A stretch of 64,000 nt of DNA from Rhodocyclaceae bacterium (GTDB taxonomy: Bacteria; Pseudomonadota; Gammaproteobacteria; Burkholderiales; Rhodocyclaceae), in assembly GCA_008933825.1 (NCBI GenBank), contig WBUF01000003.1:62001-126000 (forward strand), read 5' to 3'. The translations under genes and the position numbers were made by a program. Positions 25,484 through 33,841 of this stretch are shown one piece after another. Numbering within the stretch: position 1 is the stretch's first letter; each line of letters opens with the position of its first letter. Under the pieces are notes generated by a model that was not told the DNA's origin, ran no database searches, and saw only the letters and a program-made list of their open reading frames with translations.

Positions 25484-25948
25484 TCATTTTTTCAAGGCGA
25501 TTTGGTCGAGCAATTCGATGGCACCGGCGTCGCAGCACATTGCGATGCGCAGGGTGCGCAGCGCCTGGTCGATGCTGACTTCGGGTCGGCGATTGTCGAG
25601 CAGCCAGCGAATCGCGCTGGCCTGGTCGTTGCTGGGTGTCGGCGACTCGATCGCCACCCCGACGTAACGCCCGTAGCTGCTGCCGGAGGGATCGACGTAG
25701 AGCGTGGTGCGGCCGGGGGCGCTGACTTCGACCACACGTCGGTGACCATCAGCATGGCCGCCACGTCCCGCCAGCCAATCGCGGTCTTCCAACAGAGTGT
25801 TGGCGAAGGCGTCGTACTCGGTTGCGGTCAGCTCCTTGCGGAACTCGATCGTGATGACCTCGGGCGGTGCACTTGGATCGCTGTTGTGATGAACCTCGTC
25901 GATGCTGCAGGGCTTGCGGGTAAAGCGTGCGCGGATGCTGGTGCTCAT
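25484..25948 (-). CDS. Phage/mobile-element protein of unknown function
   Basis: A 154-residue protein, MSTSIRARFTRKPCSIDEVH at its start, acidic centre, and a C-terminal helical part with paired Cys (RIAMCCDAGAIELLDQIA). ATG at 25948 with TGGAGA 8 nt upstream; an in-frame ATG four codons earlier has no ribosome site. No family recognised. Single-gene unit: its own copy of the leader element lies 36 nt upstream and a further copy follows downstream for the next unit. Confidence 0.68.
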   Translation of the reverse strand: MSTSIRARFTRKPCSIDEVHHNSDPSAPPEVITIEFRKELTATEYDAFANTLLEDRDWLAGRGGHADGHRRVVEVSAPGRTTLYVDPSGSSYGRYVGVAIESPTPSNDQASAIRWLLDNRRPEVSIDQALRTLRIAMCCDAGAIELLDQIALKK

Positions 25949-25984
25949 GATGGTCTCCATTCAGTGGATTGTTTCGACACCCAC

Positions 25985-26014
25985 ATGAACGCGCTGTTTG
26001 ATTGAGAAGCCAAG
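25985..26014 (-). promoter_or_regulatory. 30-nt bipartite leader element, copy 3
   Basis: Plus-strand ATGAACGCGCTG, core tttgattgag, AAGCCAAG; 36 nt upstream of the start at 25948. Core identical to copy 2. Confidence 0.78.
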
Positions 26015-26069
26015 GGCATTCTGAATCTTTATTTGGGGGCGGCGGCGCGTGTCGCCACCCCGGTTCCGG

Positions 26070-26624
26070 TCAGACAATCCGGTAGATGCGCTCGCCGCCT
26101 TCGGGCTTCTCGGAGGCAAGGTTGAGCCCGAGTTTTTTCTTGAAGGCACTGGCAAAGGTGCCGCGTACTGTGTGGGCTTGCCAGCCGGTTGCCGCGCAGA
26201 TCTGGCTGATGGTGGCGCCCTCGGGACGCTGCAACATCTGGATCACGGTGGCCTGCTTGCTGTTCTCACGGGTGCGGGGCTTGCCCTCGACGCTAACCTT
26301 GAGCAGGCGTTTTGCCGCGTCCTGCTTTTCTTGCGCCCAGTTGGCTTCAGCCGCCGACACGGCGGCCTCAACCTCCGGGTCGGGGTGAATGGCCGCCGGC
26401 GTCGGTCGTGCGCGCCCCAGGGCGTCGTAGCCCTCGGCAGCAACAAACCAGTCCTGGCCACCGTTGCTGGTGATCAGTGCTTTGTTGAACAAGCCGGCGA
26501 TGACTTTTTGCCGTGCCCCGCCCTTGACCCCTTCGGGGAACCAGTTGAGGCGGCCATCCGGTTGATCGGCCGCGTGGGCCAGAACTTGGTGTTGGGTGTC
26601 GGTGAGTTTGATTGTGGTGGTCAT
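26070..26624 (-). CDS. DUF3489 domain-containing protein
   Basis: A 184-residue protein. The N-terminus (TTTIKLTDTQHQVLAHAADQ) leads a winged-helix-like unit and the C-terminus holds the DUF3489 pattern: VIQMLQRPEGATISQICAAT, GWQAHTVRGTFASAFKKKLG. DUF3489 is a small winged-helix-like family common in mobile elements carrying DUF2924 and serine recombinases; its role is unknown. ATG at 26624 with GGAGATCAAC upstream. It follows the 26653 gene by 28 bp without an element of its own, so the two form one unit. Confidence 0.87.
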   Translation of the reverse strand: MTTTIKLTDTQHQVLAHAADQPDGRLNWFPEGVKGGARQKVIAGLFNKALITSNGGQDWFVAAEGYDALGRARPTPAAIHPDPEVEAAVSAAEANWAQEKQDAAKRLLKVSVEGKPRTRENSKQATVIQMLQRPEGATISQICAATGWQAHTVRGTFASAFKKKLGLNLASEKPEGGERIYRIV

Positions 26625-26652
26625 GTTGATCTCCGTGTAAGTGGGGTGTGGT

Positions 26653-26901
26653 TCAGTCTTCAAGGACGATGCGGCCGTCGAGGGTGATCCAGAGGCGGGC
26701 ATCTTCTGGGGTGGCCATTTCGCGCGTTTCGCGACCGGTGGACATCCAGACGCCGTCCTTGCTCGTGAAGGTGTAGGTCTTGCCGTCATGGACGACCTCG
26801 ATCGGCTTGCCCTGGTGAAACTCGACTTGGATGTCCATCCAGCCGCGCAGGTCATGGTTGGTGTCGATGACTTTGGCCTCGATGGTCTGTTTGCTGTTCA
26901 T
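26653..26901 (-). CDS. Small phage/mobile-element protein of unknown function
   Basis: An 82-residue acidic, beta-rich protein (GWMDIQVEFHQGKPIEVVHD ... KTYTFTSKDGVWMS). The ATG at 26901 has GAGGAGG 7 nt upstream, better than the in-frame starts further up. Family not known. First gene of the unit led by element copy 4. Confidence 0.68.
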   Translation of the reverse strand: MNSKQTIEAKVIDTNHDLRGWMDIQVEFHQGKPIEVVHDGKTYTFTSKDGVWMSTGRETREMATPEDARLWITLDGRIVLED

Positions 26902-26934
26902 GCTGACCTCCTCGTGTGTGGTGATGGTGATTGC

Positions 26935-26964
26935 ATGAACGCGCTGTTCTGGAGGAAAGCCAAG
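26935..26964 (-). promoter_or_regulatory. 30-nt bipartite leader element, copy 4
   Basis: Plus-strand ATGAACGCGCTG, core ttctggagga, AAGCCAAG; 33 nt upstream of the start at 26901. The core differs from all other copies while both fixed blocks are unchanged. It sits at the divergence point with the terminase genes. Confidence 0.77.
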
Positions 26965-27013
26965 CACTGAATCGCGACGTTTAAAAGCTTCTGCGATCGG
27001 CTTGATGTACATC

Positions 27014-27559
27014 ATGGGTCTGTCGATACGCGCCTACGCCCGCCATCGCGGCGTCTCTCATGTAGCGGTCAAGAAGGCGATCGATACCGGCCGCATTACG
27101 CCGGAGGCAGACGGCACGATTGAACCAAATCGCGCCGATCTCGAATGGGCACAGAACACCGTGGCGGCCCGTAAGCCAGCCGCTGCCAAAGCAGCTTCGC
27201 CGGCAGCGGAGCCGGTTCGCCAGTCAAGCACTCCGGTCGAACCTGTCGCAGCACCGCTGTCCGCTGGCGGCACGTCCCTGTTACAGGCCAGGACCGTCAA
27301 CGAAGTCGTCAAGGCGCAGACCAACAAGGTGCGCCTCGCCCAACTCAAGGGCGATCTGGTCGATCGATCACAGGCCATCGCTCACGTTTTCAGGCTGGCA
27401 CGTACCGAGCGCGATGCCTGGCTCAACTGGCCAGCCCGGATATCGGCCGAGATGGCTGCCAAATTGGAAGTTGACGCCCATGAATTGCATGTCGCCCTGG
27501 AATCTGCCGTGCGCGATCACCTGATCGAACTCGGTGACATGCGGCCTCGGGTGGATTGA
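27014..27559 (+). CDS. Terminase small subunit-like protein (Nu1 type)
   Basis: A 181-residue protein with an N-terminal HTH (MGLSIRAYARHRGVSHVAVK), an Ala/Pro linker, and a helical C-terminal half (GDLVDRSQAIAHVFRLARTE ... RISAEMAAKLEV) like Nu1-type small terminases. It would recognise the packaging site and recruit the large subunit. ATG at 27005 or 27014 are both possible; neither has a strong ribosome site. Overlaps the large subunit start by 1 nt (TGATG-type). Confidence 0.8.
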   Translation: MGLSIRAYARHRGVSHVAVKKAIDTGRITPEADGTIEPNRADLEWAQNTVAARKPAAAKAASPAAEPVRQSSTPVEPVAAPLSAGGTSLLQARTVNEVVKAQTNKVRLAQLKGDLVDRSQAIAHVFRLARTERDAWLNWPARISAEMAAKLEVDAHELHVALESAVRDHLIELGDMRPRVD

Positions 27560-29532
27560 TGGAACAGGAAGAGTACGAAGGCGCCCTGGATATCGAGCGT
27601 GCCTGGCGGGAGGGGCTCGTTCCGGATCCGCTGTTGTCGGTCTCCGAGTGGTCCGACCGGCATCGCATGCTGTCCTCGAAGGCATCCTCGGAACCTGGCC
27701 GCTGGCGCACCAGCCGCACGCCGTATCTGAAGGCCATCATGGATTGCCTGTCGCCGACCTCGCCGGTCGAGCGCGTGGTGTTCATGAAAGCGGCCCAACT
27801 GGGTGCGACCGAAATGGGCAGCAACTGGATCGGCTACGTGATTCACCATGCGCCGGGTCCAATGATGGCGGTCTGGCCGACCGTGGAAATGGCGAAGCGC
27901 AACTCCAAGCAACGGATTGATCCGCTGATCGATGAATCGTCGATCCTGCGTGAGTTGATCGCACCGGCCCGGAGCCGTGACTCGGGCAATACGATTCTGG
28001 CGAAGGAGTTTCGCGGGGGCGTCCTGGTGATGACTGGGGCTAACAGTGCGGTCGGCCTGCGCTCGATGCCCGTGCGTTACTTGTTCCTCGACGAGGTCGA
28101 TGGTTATCCCATCGACGTCGATGGCGAGGGCAATGCGGTGGCGCTGGCTGAGGCCCGTACTCGGACATTCTCTCGGCGCAAGATCTTCATTGTGTCGACG
28201 CCAACGATAGCCGGCGTCAGCACCATCGAGCGGGAATACGAGGCCAGTGATCAGCGGCGCTACTTTGTTCCATGCCCTCACTGTGGGCACCGGCAATGGC
28301 TGCGCTTCGAGCAACTGCGGTGGGAGCGTGGTGAGGATGGCAACTTTCCTGACACGGCAGCCTACGTTTGCGAATCCTGTGAAGTGCCGATCCCGGAGCA
28401 CCACAAGACCTGGATGCTGGAGCACGGCGAATGGCGGGCAATGGCCGATGGTGCCAGTCGCACTGCCGGCTTCCACCTCTCGAGTCTGTACAGCCCGATT
28501 GGCTGGCGCAGTTGGAAAGATGTCGCGGCCGCCTGGGAGAGTGCCATCAGTAAGGAAGCCGGATCCGCTGCCGCGATCAAAACCTTCAAGAACACCGAAC
28601 TTGGGGAAACCTGGGTCGAGGAAGGTGAAGCACCCGATTGGCAGCGCTTGCTAGAGCGCCGCGAGGACTACCGGATCGGGACCATCCCGGTCAGTGGCCT
28701 GCTGTTGACTGCCGGTGCCGACGTTCAGAAGGATCGTATCGAATTGTCGATCTGGGCCTTCGGCCGAGGCAAGGAGTCCTGGCTGGTCGAGCATCGCGTG
28801 CTGATGGGCGATACCGCCCGCGACGAGGTGTGGAAAGCGCTGGCCGGCGTACTGAGGGAAACCTGGACGCATGAAACCGGCTGCCAGCTTGGACTGGCTC
28901 GTCTGGCATTGGATACCGGCTTCGCGACTCAGGAAGCCTATGCGTTTGTCCGGGGTGTGCGCGACCCGCGTCTGATGGCCGTCAAAGGGGTGGCACGTGG
29001 TGCAGCCCTGGTCGGCACACCGACTGCCGTCGATGCCACGTCTGGCGGCAAGAAACTGCGCCGGGGCATCAAGGTGTTCTCGGTCGCAGGCGGCATTGCC
29101 AAGTTGGAGTTCTACAACAACCTGCGCAAGTCGCCGGAGGTGGCCGAGGACGGCGTGACGATCCGCTATCCCGCAGGCTTCGTCCATCTGCCTAAGGTGG
29201 ATGCTGAATACTTGCAGCAACTGTGTGCCGAACAACTGATTACCCGGCGTGACCGGAACGGGTTCGCGATTCGGGAATGGCAAAAGATGCGCGAGCGCAA
29301 CGAAGCACTCGACTGTTACGTCTATGCCCGGGCCGCTGCCGCAGCCTCCGGCCTCGATCGCTTTGAGGATCGGCACTGGCGAGAACTAGAAAAGCAACTC
29401 GGGATCGCCAGCGCTGATCCCCCCGATTTATCCGATGTACCCGATGCCGAGGCCACCCACAGAGGTGGCCTCGCTGTTTCTGGCGTTCGCAATGGCGGAC
29501 GTCGTTTGATCCGCAGCCGCTGGCTGACCTGA
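27559..29532 (+). CDS. Phage terminase large subunit, GpA family
   Basis: A 657-residue packaging motor. Features of lambda gpA are visible: KAAQLGATEMGSNWIGYVIH (Walker A-like, about residue 75), LFLDEVDGYP (Walker B), a Cys4 zinc-binding region (VPCPHCGH ... YVCESCEVP), and the nuclease half with LLTAGADVQKDRIELSIWAF and LALDTGFATQEAY. ATG at 27559 overlaps the small-subunit stop. Length is close to lambda gpA (641 aa). Confidence 0.95.
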   Translation: MEQEEYEGALDIERAWREGLVPDPLLSVSEWSDRHRMLSSKASSEPGRWRTSRTPYLKAIMDCLSPTSPVERVVFMKAAQLGATEMGSNWIGYVIHHAPGPMMAVWPTVEMAKRNSKQRIDPLIDESSILRELIAPARSRDSGNTILAKEFRGGVLVMTGANSAVGLRSMPVRYLFLDEVDGYPIDVDGEGNAVALAEARTRTFSRRKIFIVSTPTIAGVSTIEREYEASDQRRYFVPCPHCGHRQWLRFEQLRWERGEDGNFPDTAAYVCESCEVPIPEHHKTWMLEHGEWRAMADGASRTAGFHLSSLYSPIGWRSWKDVAAAWESAISKEAGSAAAIKTFKNTELGETWVEEGEAPDWQRLLERREDYRIGTIPVSGLLLTAGADVQKDRIELSIWAFGRGKESWLVEHRVLMGDTARDEVWKALAGVLRETWTHETGCQLGLARLALDTGFATQEAYAFVRGVRDPRLMAVKGVARGAALVGTPTAVDATSGGKKLRRGIKVFSVAGGIAKLEFYNNLRKSPEVAEDGVTIRYPAGFVHLPKVDAEYLQQLCAEQLITRRDRNGFAIREWQKMRERNEALDCYVYARAAAAASGLDRFEDRHWRELEKQLGIASADPPDLSDVPDAEATHRGGLAVSGVRNGGRRLIRSRWLT

Positions 29533-29557
29533 AACCCACCACAAAGGAAATCGCATC

Positions 29558-30055
29558 ATGAGTCTGCAAACCCAAATCCACAGCCTGGTCATCCGTGTCG
29601 CCGACGAGTTCAAGACGGTCTATGCCAAGATTGGCAACCTCTCGTCGCTCTCGACGACCGACAAATCCACGTTGGTCGCCGCTATCAACGAACTCAAGGC
29701 GGCGATTGCAGCTGTTGCCGTCATCGATGATCTGGCCCCCGGCAGTACGACCACCACCTTCTCTGCCTCCAAAATCGTCACGCTGCTCGATGACTTGCGT
29801 GCGCAGATTCTCGGTGGTGCCGATGCTGCTTACGACACACTGCTAGAACTGCAGCAGGCCCTGCAGAATGACCAGACCGGCATTGCCGCGCTGACCGCCG
29901 CCATCGACAAGCGCGTGCGCTTCGATGCTGCACAAACCTTGACTGCGCCGGAGCAATTGCAGGCCCGGACTAATATCGGAGCAGTGGCCAGTACCGATAT
30001 CGGTGACACCAGCACCGACTTCGTCGCCATCTTCGAAGCACAGTTGATCGCCTGA
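29558..30055 (+). CDS. Fibre-like structural protein of phage
   Basis: A 165-residue protein with sequence typical of tail-fibre shafts: NLSSLSTTDKSTLVAAINEL, LLELQQALQNDQTGIAAL and ARTNIGAVASTDIG. Its first 20 residues (MSLQTQIHSLVIRVADEFKT) resemble those of the next gene (MSLASQMAALASRVAAEIKT), suggesting a common attachment helix. Its place between terminase and gpW is unusual for fibres. GGAAATC ribosome site upstream of ATG 29558. Confidence 0.72.
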   Translation: MSLQTQIHSLVIRVADEFKTVYAKIGNLSSLSTTDKSTLVAAINELKAAIAAVAVIDDLAPGSTTTTFSASKIVTLLDDLRAQILGGADAAYDTLLELQQALQNDQTGIAALTAAIDKRVRFDAAQTLTAPEQLQARTNIGAVASTDIGDTSTDFVAIFEAQLIA

Positions 30056-30057
30056 TC

Positions 30058-30450
30058 ATGAGCCTGGCTTCACAGATGGCTGCGCTGGCCAGTCGGGTCG
30101 CCGCCGAGATCAAGACGCTGGTACGCCCTGAACATCCGGGGATCGCGCGTGCCTGGGTGACCTTTGGCTATAGCGGTTCTGTCATCCAGATCAGTGCCTC
30201 CCACAACGTCGCAACGGTCACCCGGCTCGCAGCGGGACGTTACCGGATCACTTTTTTACAACCCTTCGCAGATGCGAATTACTGCTGGCTGGCGTTTGCC
30301 CGCAGCACTGCCAATTCAGGCAGCGCCAGGACGGCCTTGGCACGTTCGACATCGGATGCCAAGACGGCGGCATATGTCGACGTGGTGTGCGCCACAGGCA
30401 ATACGTCCCTGGCGGACACCACGGAGATGAACCTGGTGGTCTATCGCTGA
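30058..30450 (+). CDS. Fibre-tip-like structural protein of phage
   Basis: A 130-residue protein. After the shared N-terminal helix, the rest (ARAWVTFGYSGSVIQISASH ... GRYRITFLQPFADANYCW ... MNLVVYR) has the pattern of beta-sandwich tips on phage tail fibres. The pair 29558-30058 may form a small fibre on the head or neck. Starts 2 nt after the previous stop and overlaps the gpW start by 1 nt. Confidence 0.72.
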   Translation: MSLASQMAALASRVAAEIKTLVRPEHPGIARAWVTFGYSGSVIQISASHNVATVTRLAAGRYRITFLQPFADANYCWLAFARSTANSGSARTALARSTSDAKTAAYVDVVCATGNTSLADTTEMNLVVYR

Positions 30451-30671
30451 TGGCACACACCGAAGATCAACTGACCTCGCTTGAAGCGGCACTTGCCAAA
30501 GGAGAGCGCCGCGTCACGTTCGGCGACAAGTCCGTGGAATACCGCACGGTCGAGGAACTCCAGGCGGCGATTGATGCGGTCAAGCGCGATCTCCACGACC
30601 AGGCAGTTGCCCGAGGTCTCTGGCCGAAGGCGCCGCGCCAGATCCGGGTCACCACGAGCAAGGGATTCTGA
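30450..30671 (+). CDS. Head-tail joining protein, gpW family
   Basis: A 73-residue protein, helix-strand-strand-helix: EDQLTSLEAALAKGERRVTF, SVEYRTVEELQAAIDAVKRD, and a basic C-terminus. Size and pattern fit lambda gpW (68 aa), which joins the head completion complex below the portal. It sits just before the portal gene as in lambda. Confidence 0.85.
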   Translation: MAHTEDQLTSLEAALAKGERRVTFGDKSVEYRTVEELQAAIDAVKRDLHDQAVARGLWPKAPRQIRVTTSKGF

Positions 30672-30672
30672 G

Positions 30673-32163
30673 ATGCGCTGGCTGAAACGAATCTCACGCC
30701 GGATGTTCGGTGGCAGTCCGCTGCACGAGGCGGCTGGTGGTGGACGGCGTTCTTTTGCCTGGCTACCAGCCAACCCGAGCGCGGTAGCGGCGCTGATGGC
30801 GACCCAGACCGAACTGCGCACCAAGAGTCGTGATCTCGTGCGCCGCAATGCCTGGGCCAATGCCGCACTGGAGTCCTACGTGGCCAATGCGATCGGTACC
30901 GGCATCAAGCCGCAGTCCCTGGTGGCGGATGCCGCATTGCGCGAACGGATCCAGATGCTCTGGCGCGACTGGACGCTGGATGCCGACGCTTCGGGGCTCA
31001 CTGATTTCTATGGCCTGCAAGCCTTGGCCTGCCGGGCCATGCTGGAGGGCGGCGAGGCACTGGTACGGATCCGCTATCGGCGCCCAGAAGACGGTCTGGC
31101 CGTGGCGCTGCAATTGCAGGCACTCGAACCGGAGCACTTGCCGGTGACCATGAACACGACGGCTGCGAACGGCAACGTGATCCGTGCCGGCATCGAATTC
31201 GACCGCCTCGGACGGCGTGTGGCCTATCACCTGTATCGGGCACATCCCGAGGATGGCGCACTGGCAACGATGTCCGGCAATGGCGGCATTGAAACGGTCC
31301 GTGTCGATGCATCGGAAATCCTGCATCTCTTCCGCCCCCTGCGGCCAGGGCAGATTCGTGGCGAACCATGGTTGGCCCGGGCCTTGGTCAAGCTCAATGA
31401 ACTCGACCAGTACGATGATGCCGAACTGGTGCGCAAAAAAACTGCCGCCATGTTTGCCGGTTTCATTACCCGCCTGGCACCCGAGGACAACCTGATGGGA
31501 GAAGGCGTCTCGGACGCCAACGGGGTGGCTCTGGCCGGTCTGGAGCCCGGCACCTTGCAGATCCTGGAGCCCGGCGAAGACGTCAAATTCTCGCAACCGG
31601 CCGATGTCGGCGCGAGCTATGCCGATTTTCTGCGCATGCAGTTCCGTGCCGTCGCCGCTGCCATGGGTGTCACCTACGAACAACTGACCGGGGATCTCAC
31701 CCAGGTCAATTACTCGTCGATCCGTGCCGGCCTGCTGGAGTTTCGCCGTCGCTGCGAAGCCTTGCAGCACGGCGTGCTCGTCCACCAATTATGCCGACCG
31801 ATCTGGCAGGCCTTCATCGAGCAGGCAGCACTTGAGGGGGCGTTGTCCTTGCCGGGGTATGCCCGGGGTGGTCAGGCCAAGCGACGCGAGTATCTGGCTG
31901 TGAAGTGGATTCCCCAGGGCTGGCAATGGGTGGATCCCAAGAAAGAGTTTGACGCCATGCTCACCGCCATCCGGTCGGGTCTGCTCTCCCGTTCGGAGGC
32001 TATCTCATCCTTCGGCTACGACGCCGAAGATGTTGATCGGGAGATTGCCGCTGACAACGCACGGGCCGATGCGCTCGGGTTGGTGTTTGAGTCCGACCCC
32101 CGTCATGACTTGGCAGCTGCGCCGCCAGCCGTTGTTCCCCCCGAAACCCCGGAGAACCCCTGA
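30673..32163 (+). CDS. Phage portal protein, lambda gpB family
   Basis: A 496-residue portal. Family text includes RSRDLVRRNAWANAALESYV-like sequence (RDLVRRNAWANAALESYVAN), AIGTGIKPQ, ILHLFRPLRPGQIRGEPWLA and QLTGDLTQVNYSSIRAGLLE. The true start is ATG 30673 with a ribosome site overlapping the gpW stop; a longer frame upstream overlaps gpW. It forms the dodecameric DNA channel of the head. Confidence 0.94.
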   Translation: MRWLKRISRRMFGGSPLHEAAGGGRRSFAWLPANPSAVAALMATQTELRTKSRDLVRRNAWANAALESYVANAIGTGIKPQSLVADAALRERIQMLWRDWTLDADASGLTDFYGLQALACRAMLEGGEALVRIRYRRPEDGLAVALQLQALEPEHLPVTMNTTAANGNVIRAGIEFDRLGRRVAYHLYRAHPEDGALATMSGNGGIETVRVDASEILHLFRPLRPGQIRGEPWLARALVKLNELDQYDDAELVRKKTAAMFAGFITRLAPEDNLMGEGVSDANGVALAGLEPGTLQILEPGEDVKFSQPADVGASYADFLRMQFRAVAAAMGVTYEQLTGDLTQVNYSSIRAGLLEFRRRCEALQHGVLVHQLCRPIWQAFIEQAALEGALSLPGYARGGQAKRREYLAVKWIPQGWQWVDPKKEFDAMLTAIRSGLLSRSEAISSFGYDAEDVDREIAADNARADALGLVFESDPRHDLAAAPPAVVPPETPENP

Positions 32164-32164
32164 C

Positions 32165-33448
32165 ATGCATTTACCTCATCTTGCGGCCCGTCTCTACGGT
32201 ACGCCGCTTCTGCTCGCCCGTGCCAAACTCGACGTGATTCTGTCGGTGCTCGGCGAGCGGGTTAATTGGCCTGAACCCGAACTGGCGGCATCGATCCCAC
32301 AGGCACGGGCACGCATCAATGCACCTGCAGGTGTTGCCGTGATCCCCGTGGTTGGGTCGCTCGTTCGTCGCACCATGGGGTTGGAACCGGCCTCGGGCTT
32401 CACGTCCTACGCTGAGATCGCCGGTATGGTCGATGCGGCGATCAGCGATCCGAGTGTCGAGGGCATCCTGCTCGACATCGATTCTCCAGGTGGCGAAGCG
32501 GGCGGCGTCTTTGAACTTGGCGAGCGGATCCGTGCCGCCGATGCCGTGAAGCCCATCTGGGCTGTGGCGTCGGACTCGGCGTACTCCGCAGCCTATGCCA
32601 TTGGCTGTGCGACATCTCGTCTGGTGGTCACACGTACCGGCGGCGTGGGCTCTATCGGCGTGATTGCCATGCACGTCGACCAGACCGCCCGCGATGCCCA
32701 ACAAGGTTATCGCTACACCCCGATTACGGCGGGAGAGCAGAAGAACGATTTCTCTCCCCACGAAAAGCTCGGCCCTGATGCCCATGCCCGACTCCAGGCC
32801 GAAGTCGATCGTCTCTACGGCCTGTTCGTGACTCACGTCGCTGCGATGCGTCGGATCGATGCCGAAGCGGTTCGTGCCACCGAGGCCGGCATCTATTTTG
32901 GCGAGGAGGCGGTGAGTGCCGGGCTGGTCGATGCCGTCGGCAGCCTCGATTCGGTCATCGCCGAATTCGGCAGTTTTCTGGTGGCTCGTCGGGCGCGCGG
33001 CCACGCGGTATCGAGTTCCTCGCGCTCACTGGCAACACCCATCGCATCAAGTCCTTCAACTTCCATGGAGATCTCAACCATGTCTCACCCTGACACAACT
33101 GAAAAGCCACTGACCGATGAACCGGCAAAAGCTCCCGAGCCTGAATCGGAGACCCCTGTCACTGATGAAGTACCGCCCACTGACGCCCAAGCCCGCCCTG
33201 CGGAGAACGGAACCAACGCACTCGCCATCGCCGAACTGTGCCAACTCGCCGGTCATCCGGAATTGACGGCCCGTTTCCTCGCGGAAGGCGCTTCTGAAGG
33301 TCAGGTCCGTAAAGCGCTGCTGGCCAGCCGTGCCGACAGTCTGGAAATCCGCTCGACGATCGCACCGGATGCCACAGCGCCTCAGCAACCCCAGTCTGCC
33401 GCCAATCCACTGATGGCGGCCGTCAAAAAACTCACCGGAAAGGAGTAA
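32165..33448 (+). CDS. Head maturation protease, S49/SppA type (gpC-like) with scaffold C-terminus
   Basis: A 427-residue protein. The S49 peptidase part (about 1-290) shows IDSPGGEAGGVFEL, the nucleophile region SDSAYSAAYAIGCA and the following TGGVGSIGVI. From about residue 300 the sequence becomes acidic and Pro/Glu rich, like lambda gpC, where the 3' third also encodes scaffold Nu3 from an internal start. Starts one nt after the portal stop. Confidence 0.92.
   Translation: MHLPHLAARLYGTPLLLARAKLDVILSVLGERVNWPEPELAASIPQARARINAPAGVAVIPVVGSLVRRTMGLEPASGFTSYAEIAGMVDAAISDPSVEGILLDIDSPGGEAGGVFELGERIRAADAVKPIWAVASDSAYSAAYAIGCATSRLVVTRTGGVGSIGVIAMHVDQTARDAQQGYRYTPITAGEQKNDFSPHEKLGPDAHARLQAEVDRLYGLFVTHVAAMRRIDAEAVRATEAGIYFGEEAVSAGLVDAVGSLDSVIAEFGSFLVARRARGHAVSSSSRSLATPIASSPSTSMEISTMSHPDTTEKPLTDEPAKAPEPESETPVTDEVPPTDAQARPAENGTNALAIAELCQLAGHPELTARFLAEGASEGQVRKALLASRADSLEIRSTIAPDATAPQQPQSAANPLMAAVKKLTGKE
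33080..33448 (+). CDS. Internal in-frame scaffold gene, Nu3-like
   Basis: ATG 33080 lies in the same frame as the protease gene (305 codons in), with GGAG 9 nt upstream. It would make a 122-residue acidic, helical scaffold (MSHPDTTEKPLTDEPAKAPE at its start, LAGHPELTARFLAEGASEGQ later). Lambda makes Nu3 in the same way. The ribosome site is visible; expression is inferred. Confidence 0.7.
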   Translation: MSHPDTTEKPLTDEPAKAPEPESETPVTDEVPPTDAQARPAENGTNALAIAELCQLAGHPELTARFLAEGASEGQVRKALLASRADSLEIRSTIAPDATAPQQPQSAANPLMAAVKKLTGKE

Positions 33449-33451
33449 GCC

Positions 33452-33829
33452 ATGCCCGTCATTACCGAAGATATCAATCTGGGCGATCTGCTCAAGTACG
33501 AAGCCCCCAATCTCTATTCGCGTGACCAGGTCACGGTTGCTGCCGGCCAGAACCTCGTGCTCGGCACCGTGGTGGGCATCGATGCCACCACGGCCAAGGT
33601 CAAGCAGATCGATCCGGCCGCCACGGATGGCACCGAAGTCGCCGTTGGCGTTCTCGCCACCTCGGTCGACGCCAGCCTGATCGATCGCGAGGACGGGATT
33701 CTGATCGCCCGTCACGCCGTGGTCGCCGATCACGCTTTGACATGGCCTGCCGGCATTCCCCCCCTGGACAAAGCCGCCGCGATCGCCCAACTCAAGGCGG
33801 CCGGTGTGCTCGTTCGTCACGCTGTTTAA
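33452..33829 (+). CDS. Head decoration protein, gpD family
   Basis: A 125-residue capsid-stabilising protein. The strand pattern QVTVAAGQNLVLGTVVGIDA and VGVLATSVDASLIDREDGIL, then the late ADHALTWPAG, fits gpD (lambda 110 aa). It follows the protease-scaffold gene as in lambda and is expected to sit on the three-fold axes of the expanded head. Confidence 0.92.
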   Translation: MPVITEDINLGDLLKYEAPNLYSRDQVTVAAGQNLVLGTVVGIDATTAKVKQIDPAATDGTEVAVGVLATSVDASLIDREDGILIARHAVVADHALTWPAGIPPLDKAAAIAQLKAAGVLVRHAV

Positions 33830-33841
33830 AGGAGTCCTCTC

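Noticed and set aside
25961-26155. Leftward 64-aa frame ending in LGFSIKQRVHVGVE
   Set aside because: It overlaps the DUF3489 gene end, has no ribosome site, and its ending is created by the 30-nt leader element rather than by a gene.
8742-26964. Conserved QRVHTG-type peptides as zinc-finger fragments
   Set aside because: They resemble the C2H2 linker HQRVHTG, but no Cys pair precedes them and third codon positions are fixed, so the likeness is chance.
25432-26970. Plus-strand micro-ORFs starting MNALF from each element
   Set aside because: Two stop after six codons and the others diverge at once; no ribosome site precedes them.
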